Notes under the pieces: model-generated | Seen by the model: only the letters and a program-made list of their open reading frames with translations | Told to the model about the DNA's origin: nothing | The model's database searches: none | Shown here: in pieces, positions 56,165 to 64,000 of the stretch | Position numbering within the stretch: position 1 is the stretch's first letter | Layout: every line of letters begins with the position of its first letter | Program-made: the position numbers and the translations under genes | Source: Lyophyllum atratum | Lineage: Eukaryota; Basidiomycota; Agaricomycetes; Agaricales; Lyophyllaceae | Length of the DNA: 64,000 nt | Assembly (NCBI GenBank): GCA_014905825.1 | Contig: JACGCN010000048.1 | Span: 1 to 64,000 of the forward strand | Direction: 5' to 3'

Positions 56165-59100
56165 TCATGATGGACGCGGACTTCCTCTTGCAGCCTGAGC
56201 TAACTGACCAAGTTGAGCAGCCGTCCAGCGCATCATGAAGTCTACGTCTATCCCCTGTTCGATCTTTCGCAACTCGGCAGCTTTTCCCGAAGTGGCAGAC
56301 AAAAAAGCCCACTCTTCCTCCTCTCTCAGCTCCTCTCGCAGCGGCCCGTCTCCCACAACAGTAGCAGCAGCATCAGCTTCTTTAAGTGCCTGATCAGAAG
56401 CAGCATCCTCTTCCATCTCTTCGCGCGCGCCATCGCTCTCAGCTTCTCTTCCCCAATCTGGGGTCTGATGTTGCGGACTCTCCTGAGTCGCTGAGACGCT
56501 TCTGAGTTTCGGGAACACCCCGCTACCCCCACTCGCGCGCCGCTTCTCGCGCGATATCGCCTCCTCCTTCCTGCCTTGCTTTACAAGTCTGACGTACTGC
56601 CCAGCGCGGGACATGTATGGCGGCGTGTACTCGGACAAAGCACGTTCCACAGGCAGAGGCCTGATCTTCAGGTCTCTCTCCTGCGTGCGTCTATTCGGGG
56701 AGGACCGCTTGTTGCTGGTACTGCTGCTAGTCGCTGACGTGGAGTGGTGAACCCATTCCCGTTCCTGTTCGCGATGCTGCACGTGTCGAGGCTCGGGCTC
56801 GGGTTCAGGCTTAGGCTGCAGCTTAGGGTCCTCGTCTTCTTGCTGGGTGAAAAGAACTCCAAGATCCACTCCATCTCTCTCCATCTCGTCCAAGACATCA
56901 TCCTGAACATTGGGGTACTTCTGCTGGAGGCGCCGAAAGAATTCCTCTGTGTGCGCTATGTTCTTGAGCTCCTTCCAAGCCTTCAAGACAACTTCGTCGC
57001 GAAACCCAAAGTTCTTTCCAATCAGCTCAATCGCTCTTAGTACCCCGAGATACTCGATCTGTTCGCGGTCCTCTTCGGCGACGGTGATGGGGAGGAGCGA
57101 AGAGCGGCGGCGCGTCGCGCTGCCAGTCGTAGGTGAGCTGGCATCACCGTTGCTGAGGGGTGAATGATGTGTCGTGGTGGCCACTGAAGGCGCACGACTG
57201 TGAACGGCGGGGGATGACCGGCTGTGTTGACGCTTGGCCAGTTCTGTCCGGAGATCGATGCGACGCCCTGTTATAGTTCGGATTTCATGTGTATCGTTCA
57301 GTGTATGTCGCCGAGTAAGTAAGGTCTCCGCACGTGTTGCGTTTTCAATGTTGCTACCATCACCGGTGCGATGGGCGACGAAGGGGTCGCCTGGTGTCCA
57401 GGAAGTGCGAGGTAATGTCCGCGCGGGTTTCTTTTCGATTACGCTTGAGCTTGTCTCCGAGTCGGCCGGTATAGTGGCCCCAGAGCCGCTGCGCGAAAGT
57501 GCAGCGGTGCTTTGTATAGAACCAGATTTGCTAGTCGATCCCTTGGTTAGCTGTATCGTTGGAGGTTTGTCAGCTCGCGGTGGACTCTTCGGGTGTCCTG
57601 GTTGTTCTGCATGTCTGCGACTCCCTGACGGTATGGGCTCCTTCCCTTTACGATCTATATGAGCAGTCCGTGAGAATGGGGCCTCAGTCTTGGTATGTAC
57701 AGGGGGGTCGGCAGTTGGTGCAGCATCGGCTTGAATGGGTGCTGTCACGGCCTTGTATGGTTTCTGTACCGAGGCGGTCTTTTCAGTTGCCGATTTTTCC
57801 TTCATCGCCTCCCTCACTACTTCCTTCGCCTTGCCTTTATCCACGGAGCTATGCCTCTTTCGCGGAGGCGGCCATGCTTCCTTCTTCTCACCCTCATCAG
57901 ACGATTCGTCGTCTAGAGCACCCTTCCTTCGCCCAGGAAAGTGGTGGCGCCCAAATGGCCCCTCCACGAGCGTCGGAAATCTGTGTTTGGTATGGGCCTT
58001 GTCGGGGCGGCTTGGAGGGGATGGGGTGGGAGGAGATGGGGTGGGTGGAGAAGACGCAAAGAAGTCATCTTCTTTCGTTAGACGCTTTTGTCGGGAAAGG
58101 GAGATCGACGATTTGCCTGAGATCCGGTGTGAAGGGGAGAGTTTGACCTTGGAGCTGGAAGCTTCTGGCTGGGGTTCTTCGTGTCTCCGCTGACGTATCG
58201 CCTGAGTTGAGGGTAAAGGTTTGTCAATGTACTCCCCAGGAATAGTGGGCTGCTCAGGTGCAGGAGGTGGACTTGCTCGCAGATTGGGGGCAGGTAACTT
58301 CGTGATATCCGGGTACAATGATTGCGAGGCAGATGATTCGAATTGTGCCCTTGGAATATTCAGCACCGTTGCTGGTCGCGAACATATTATAGTGAAGAAA
58401 CGCACCGTTCAGTCACATTCCTTGATTCACCTATCGCGGACGGTTTGACCTTTTCCTGCGCCTGAACATCTCCAGTATGAGTCTCCAGAACCTCGCCCTG
58501 ATCAACATCGTTAGGCTTCCGTCCAGACTCCGACTTCGATCCGATGTCCTTATCCTTCTCATCATGCAGGTCCGCGAGTTTTGTCCCTTTCCCCTTGACG
58601 AATACTTCCGGTCGTTTCCCTTGGGAGACTCTTCGCTCCTGACTCGGTTTCTGTCGCGAACAGTATCAAACACTGCTGTACTAGCAAATCGTATTATCAC
58701 TCACTGAATCATACTTCATTTTTGCGCGCTTCTTCTCATCTTCATAAGCCCTCTTCCTCTTTCCTGGAGCAGCAGATGCCTCAGCCTCATCCTCACCGGT
58801 ATCTTCATCTTCATCCCATGCGCTGCCAGCATCGTCCTTAGCCTTCTCCAGTTCATCAGGATCCGCGGCCGAAATACCATGTTTCTTCTGGTACGCTTTG
58901 ATCTTCTCGTCGAATTGTTCCTGGTTTTTGTAGTACCGATCCCGCCAGGACTGCCATGAGTGGTTTCGGCTCCATTTCCACTTATTGTCCGCCTGACCAG
59001 ATTTGTACGACGTTCATAATAGATTCAATCCAAATGAGCTGCGTACGCACATCATCACACAACTTCCGGTATAGAGTGTTTCCCGCGCGCCCCTTCCCTG

Positions 59101-59225
59101 TGGGGTTATATTTTGCGATATATTTGACCAGCAATGTGTCCTCATCCCGAGTATAGAATACGCGGCTGTACTCCAAGGGTCAGAATCCATTTGTGCATAT
59201 GAAAAGTCACGACGTACGCAGACAT
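56165..59225 (-). CDS. RAP1: RAP1-like telomere-binding protein with Myb domain
   Basis: Nuclear protein of telomeres. The start ATG at 59225 is followed after two codons by an intron (GTACGT...GTACAG). The Myb-type domain then reads ARVFYTRDEDTLLVKYIAK, GRAGNTLYRKLCDD, an intron, then NKWKWSRNHSWQSWRDRYYK and QEQFDEKIKAYQKKHG, the Rap1/TERF2IP arrangement. An acidic and basic linker (AGSAWDEDEDTGEDEAEA, KRKRAYEDEKKRAKMKYDS) follows, then a long Ser/Pro/Lys-rich region and, near residues 600-670, a helical segment (EQIEYLGVLRAIELIGKNFG, VLKAWKELKNIAHTEEFFRR) that may be the protein-interaction end. There is no BRCT domain ahead of the Myb. The large last exon is 56165 to about 58380. Total about 900 residues. 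Confidence 0.7.
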
Positions 59226-59858
59226 AATGCACCTCCTAGGGTATTCTGAAGTCCAAGAGTCCGGATACTCGGAGCCTTGTTTGGATAAGTATTCCGGGCA
59301 CGAAATATCGTCGAGACAGGCAAATCAAGAAGTCGTCAGTGGGTATATCGTAACAGAGTATGAGTGAGATCGTTGCAGGAACACCGCGGTAAGCTTGGGT
59401 ATCCTAGTGTGAGATCGACTCGAACCACGGTGGTGGCGAGGTTCAACACGTCCGTCACATCACGAGGCCACAAATTAATTGAAAAGTAACGTGACAATCA
59501 ACAAACCGTGTACCGTGGCAACAAGTTCAACTGCACTTCAGCCCCGAATTCCAGAGAAAGTAAGCATGGTTTGGCATCTAGCTATGCATGTGTAAAGAGT
59601 CCCAGTAGATGATAATAGTATGATGAGCAGTAGATAGGATATAGTGAGGGGCATTGCAATAATCATAATGAGCGTAAGATGTCGTAACGTATCATAAGAG
59701 GTCGTCACAAACGTGGTCGAATTCGTGCCGGAGTCGCATCAATGAAGTGGGAGGGAGAGATAAAAATGGAATAAATAATGCAATCCGGCAGCAAAATAAA
59801 GGGATCATGGATCGGACGAAGAGCGGGGGAGGACAGCGAAGGGGCTCAATGGGGGCGA
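59226..59858. other. Intergenic region
   Basis: Upstream region of the RAP1-like gene and 3' flank of the next minus-strand gene. No feature recognised. Confidence 0.45.
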
Positions 59859-60501
59859 TTACTGAACAAAGCCCACTGAGCTCGAGGGACGTGAGTTCGC
59901 GCTCTCGCTTTGGCCACGCGGCCGGCCTTCCGAGGGTGATGTGGGATTTCTTTTCGATGGTATCGAAAGGTCATCTTGTGATCGGGCGAAAAAATCGTCT
60001 TCACCCTCATAAGGGGAGGACGAAGCGTTTATCTGGCAGGAGCAGACCATTCAGACTTGTTCGACGCGATATGAGAGGCAAAATAAGAAAATGAAAACAT
60101 GAGGTGGGGAATAACAATACGCGATCGAAGGTATAAGGGAAATGACAGCTCACCCATTGCCCCAACACGTCCGCCACCCGTGAAGCTTCCTCCGCGCTAA
60201 ACTTAACGTCCGTCCCCTTCTCTGCATTTAACCTCAACAATTCGCTCAACGAACGTTTCCCTTGGGTCCCCGTGTTCCTTGGGCTATCCACCGTGTCCGC
60301 TCGCGTCCGTCCAGGGGTGGCACTATTGTCCACAGGAAAAAGAACCGAGTTTCGTGGCGTGGTAGTGGCGTTCATCTGTGTTAATGATTGTGAAGATGAT
60401 TCTGACTCTGAAAGGATCAGCGAACGATCCCAGTCTTCGCTTTGAGAACCGTTGGAGTTGAGGGAAAGGGTGGAGAGGGAGAAATCGATCTCTTCGGACA
60501 T
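59859..60501 (-). CDS. Small conserved basidiomycete protein of unknown function
   Basis: Two exons (60154-60501 and 59859-60032) give 173 residues. The N-terminus MSEEIDFSLSTLSLNSNGSQ is Ser-rich. The best-ordered part is KRSLSELLRLNAEKGTDVKF with SAEEASRVADVLGQW, which is spliced in phase to INASSSPYEGEDDFFARSQD. The end is disordered (RPSSSVGFVQ). The core looks like a short helical interaction module. No enzyme motif. I do not know a function; the phase-preserving intron and sharp order/disorder pattern support a real gene. Confidence 0.62.
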
Positions 60502-60982
60502 CGGGACGCGTGAGTGTCGTTAAAAGAAGAGGAGGGGGGAAGGAAGTCGAGGGAGGGCGAAGAGGAGGAGTGCTGCTTGAATGGTCGCAGTCTTCGGTGG
60601 TGTGAAGGAACAAGAAAAGTTTCGGACTTCGTCGTCCAGTCACGGCCATCCTGACGATCACGTGCACCAATATTCTCAATATTTTCATTTCATTTTCTAG
60701 ATCTTCTCTTTTTGTACTTAGGCTCGATTCAGGGTTCTCCGGAATGTCAGAAACAGGGTCGAAAATCATGACATAACCTCTAGCAGTCGGCTGAAGAGCA
60801 TGGAGCCGAAGCAAAAGCAATTTAAATGATGAGGGTAATTAGCTAAGATCACTAGTGTCCATTTTCCGAGATGCGATGCGTATCGATACGAGCAAGGATA
60901 TAACTCGATGCAAAGGATGTCCGAAAAAATGTGGATGATAAAGTCCCAAGTGATAAATACGCCAACGTGGTATATACATAGA
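60502..60982. other. Intergenic region
   Basis: Upstream region of the 60501 gene and 3' flank of the 62495 gene; nothing recognised. Confidence 0.45.
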
Positions 60983-62495
60983 TCAAAGGAAAAGGGCAGC
61001 GATGGCAAAGACTACAAGGCCTCCCATGCTCCACCCAGCAGAAGTAGAAATCGACAGAGCACCGTTTGATCCACCCAAGGCTCCAGTAGGGGAGGCACCC
61101 TTCCCAGTGTTCGTCGGGCTCCCCGTGCCAGATGGCTTACCGCTCGAAGGTCCACTGGATGATCCAGGCGATGCGAGTGCTGGGAGATTATTCACCTTGC
61201 TCCATGTTGCGGCGGTGTTAGCGGAAGCGGTACCGGCTTTGTAGGGAAGGAAGGATACGCTGCCCGACGGAGTGAGTTGGACAAGAGAGTCAGTCGAGGC
61301 AAAGTAGGTTGCCATAGGGTCCTTTACACTGGGACCCGTGAGGGTTTGAGTGGTGTTCGTCTACCACCAAAATAATTGAGTGTATGTACTGTGCTGCACT
61401 TGGGAGATGGACATACCTCAACGTTAATGACATAGGTTGCCGAGCCATCATCAGGGATGAAAGCAAACTCTTGTTGGACCTGGAAGTGTATCGATCAGCG
61501 CTAGGCATGGTACAGAACCGCAGTTAAAACATACACCGGTTTCCATGAAAAATGAAGTAGCCTGCCCATGAGTAGCCGGGAATTGGCCGTAGGCTTGGGC
61601 ATCGGGTTGCAGGTAGGAAACTACCAGAAATAAGAATTTGAACTGTACATAGTTATATCAACTTTTACGCACAGTGAATCACGAAGATCTTGGCACTGCC
61701 AGCGGCGACGCCTGGAACGTTGACAAAGTGGATGTGGTTCTGTGCGAGGGCCATCACGGGCTGATAGTCACCGAGTTGGGGGTTCTGGACGTCGTTCCAT
61801 GATAGAGCCGTCGAGTTGGCGGCTTTCAAGGCACCCATGTCCAGAGACCACATTTCGCCCTTGGAGAGAGCATCTAGGAAAACTGTATTCAGAACGTGCG
61901 ATGGAAGCAGGGAAGAAGACGTACAGAAGACGTTCGTGTCGTGATCCAAAATAGCAGAATACGATGTAGGGTCGAATCCGCCTGTGGTGACGGCCTGTGT
62001 CGACCACGATTTCGCAGTAGCATCGTAGATATAGATCGAGGAAGCCTTGGACGAGTCGGCGCCCATAACATAGATAGCATTTGAAAACTGTCAAGGTTAT
62101 TTTGAGCAAGGTTTCCCATGACGGGAAATCGAGTGCCATTTACCTGGGACAAGTAGCAAGTCGGGTTAGCGCTGTCGAACGGACTGGAGGTGATCCACGT
62201 CAGATCAAATTAGGGGCAATCATAGTCTGGAAAAACATACGGTCGGCCAGACGTGGTAATGTCCGCGGCAGTTCCTAACCCTCGCCGTCAGTCATGCACC
62301 TCGGACCGCAGTCGACCCTGTAAAAAGCTTACCAGACGCCCATGAGTTCTGAGTCCCTGCGTCATAGTCTTTTCCGTTAAATCCAAATGCCAGCAAGTTC
62401 CATTTGATGTCGAAGGCTACGCAGGAATTGCCAGCTGAGGCAACACTTGCCAGCGAAAGGGTAACGAGCGTCAAGAGAGAGGAGAAGCGGGGCAT
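60983..62495 (-). CDS. Secreted, probably GPI-anchored surface protein with propeller-like repeats
   Basis: The ATG at 62495 opens a signal peptide (MPRFSSLLTLVTLSLASVAS). Spliced exons then read SCVAFDIKWNLLAFGFNGKD, GTAADITTSGRP, PFDSANPTCYLSQ, FSNAIYVMGADSSKASSIYI, DHDTNVF, YALSKGEMWSLDMGALKAAN and VQQEFAFIPDDGSATYVINV. The pattern of one blade-like strand set per exon resembles a kelch or propeller fold, which is inference. A Ser/Gly/Pro/Thr-rich stalk (GSSSGPSSGKPSGTGSPTNT) leads to LSISTSAGWSMGGLVVFAIA ending in ALFL, the usual hydrophobic GPI-attachment tail. About eight introns. No known enzyme signature. A partial, start-less copy lies 0.7 kb downstream in map order. Confidence 0.72.
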
Positions 62496-63154
62496 TGTTG
62501 GAGGGGTTCAAGTCGTGGGTGGTGGCCGTAGGGGAAAGAGAGTGGAAGCTGTGACTACGTACGTCAACGAACTGTTGGAGTGAGAGGAAGTCTGGGAGAA
62601 GAGATGGCCAAGTAAAAAATATAACCTTGTCAGCCTGCCTGGAAACCAAGCCCATGGGCCATCACCGACATCACGGCTATTTTTGGAGGCGCAGACCTCA
62701 TTGCCGGATGCTTACTGCTATCCGTCCATCCATCCTCTTAGCGGGCTCTAGTAGCACATTTACTCGCTAGACTGCTGCTGTGACTCATACCATACGTGCT
62801 ATTTACTCTCTCAATCCTTTGCAAGATTCAGATCCCGTTACAGCCACCTCTGATCCATTTGACATTCTCCACATGCATCATTGCACACTGCACAGGTATA
62901 TAAGTCCAGTAGCAGGATTCGCTCCTGCATACGCTTCACATGACAGAGGGTGCTTGCAGGGGGATCCTGCCGCTACAGCCGTTTCTGTGTGCATACGGTC
63001 TCCAGTTCTTTTACTCTATCACCCCAACCCAACGCTATTACGAAGTCATCACCAAGCGCATCCAGTGTACCATTCTCATCTCCGGACATGTGTCGTCCCC
63101 TATGCATACCGTCAGAGTGATGTTTTTGCCTCTAGGGGACTTGACTTTAACTCA
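62496..63154. other. Intergenic region
   Basis: Upstream region of the 62495 gene. A plus-strand open frame here has no recognisable motif and I do not call it. Confidence 0.4.
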
Positions 63155-63413
63155 AGAGACGTACGGCCGCCCAGAGTTAGTAAGGTCCGCGGCAGTTCCT
63201 GCAACACTGGGTCAAGTTTGCACGTCGGACTACATTCGATCCTAATGTTTCATCTGATTCCCGAATATTCCGATTACCAGCGTTATAGTCCTTTCCGTCG
63301 GATCCGAAGGCCAATAACTTCCAGCTGACGTCAAAGGCGATACAAGATTTGCCAGCAGACGCAACGCTAGTCAGCGAAAGGATAGAGAGCGTGACAAGAG
63401 ACGGGAGACAAGG
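63155..63413 (-). pseudogene. Truncated second copy of the surface-protein gene
   Basis: Minus-strand remnant matching the first two exons of the 62495 gene: LSLTSVASAGKSC, then FDVSWKLLAFGSDGKDYNAG. The exon-2 region (GGTCCGCGGCAGTTCCTGCA on the plus strand) is also kept. The start codon is replaced by a non-ATG triplet and nothing beyond exon 2 remains. Confidence 0.78.
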
Positions 63414-64000
63414 TCTTTCTGGGGACTCGTAATACGATTATGGTTCCTGCGCGTGAAATGAGGTTGACTGTGGTGGGGGGATTATTGAAAGTCTGAATCG
63501 CGTTCCAGAGACTCCGTTCCCAGGTTTATTGCGAATAGAGGGGCGTTCAGCCGTGTAAACGGACCGATGTGAGTCAAGGAACCTGGAACTACGACGGAAT
63601 GTTGAGATCAGTTGAGATACTTGAATGAGGATGGGAACTTTGGAAGACGAGATAGGGTTGAGTAAACCTAACCCGAGGCTAACCTTAACCTAAGTAGCTG
63701 AGTCTGCTTCACCCTTCTTTAAATGGATCTTCACTCCGGGTGGGTGACCCCAGGAACCCCAAAGCTCAAACTAGATAAGCGGAGCCAGGTAACTTGTCTG
63801 TCATGTTCCATATGCTTTACTGGGGCTCGTCGACGACCCAACGGTCATGCCTACTCCCATGTGCATGAGGTATGACGGGCCAAAAGGTAAGCAGCTCCTC
63901 CATTCCATTTTAGGAGTGCTTGAGCTACTCATCAAGGTCCGAGCCCATGTCAGAGTCCCAAACGCCAGCTATCTCGTCGTCGCTCGTGAAATCCTCTCGC
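63414..64000. other. Right edge, nothing recognised
   Basis: About 590 bp without supported coding sequence. A short CCTAACCC/CTAACCTTAACC-like stretch near 63665-63695 is too brief and irregular to be a telomere. Confidence 0.4.

Noticed and set aside
59380..59460. GGTTCGAGTC on the minus strand considered as a tRNA B box
   Set aside because: No matching T-arm stem, A box or acceptor stem could be folded around it.
63640..63700. CCTAACCC-like stretch considered as telomeric repeat
   Set aside because: Only two or three irregular units with unrelated sequence on both sides.

Overview
This window looks like nuclear DNA of a filamentous basidiomycete, most likely an agaricomycete mushroom-former. 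Almost every recognisable gene is broken by several short GT-AG introns of about 45-60 nt, often with a CTGAC/CTGAT-like branch point. The gene content also fits: expanded atypical G-alpha, M35 aspzincin proteases, secreted alpha-carbonic anhydrases, a fungal GH51 enzyme, and conserved basidiomycete proteins of unknown function. All calls come from reading the sequence by eye with hand-made splice models. No database search was run.

Layout. 0-5 kb: a metallo-beta-lactamase-fold gene with two frame breaks, the nuclear-fusion gene KAR5, and a non-autonomous TA-flanked element with 36-bp terminal inverted repeats. 5-16 kb: a glutathione S-transferase, a conserved basidiomycete protein, a tiny SOM1-like gene divergent from adenosylhomocysteinase (SAH1), a long conserved unknown, and a NADAR-domain protein. 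16-28.6 kb: a La-domain protein carrying two CCHC zinc knuckles, an atypical G-alpha, a PMP3-family proteolipid, and a GH51 arabinofuranosidase whose acid/base motif I cannot find.

28.8-38 kb is a locally shuffled block. An alpha-carbonic anhydrase gene exists as one frameshifted, one intact and one internally deleted copy. An SRPK-like kinase exists as two tandem copies plus an inverted tail fragment. The first exon and promoter of the gene starting at 37859 recur inverted near 33.6 kb. 38-44 kb: an acidic, probably nuclear protein and a paraoxonase-like enzyme. 43.5-53.5 kb: an M35 metalloprotease cluster (two intact genes and a relic), a 4-unit minisatellite, and an aldo-keto reductase relic. 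55-64 kb: a weak ORF, a RAP1-like telomere protein, a small conserved protein, and a secreted Ser/Gly-rich surface protein with a decayed second copy downstream.

The left and central thirds are mainly housekeeping genes (methyl cycle, mitochondrial inner-membrane peptidase, karyogamy, mRNA binding, telomere), with secreted or environment-facing genes between them. The 28.8-53.5 kb region behaves like an accessory zone, with local duplication, inversion and decay. I saw no rRNA, tRNA, CRISPR array or autonomous transposon.
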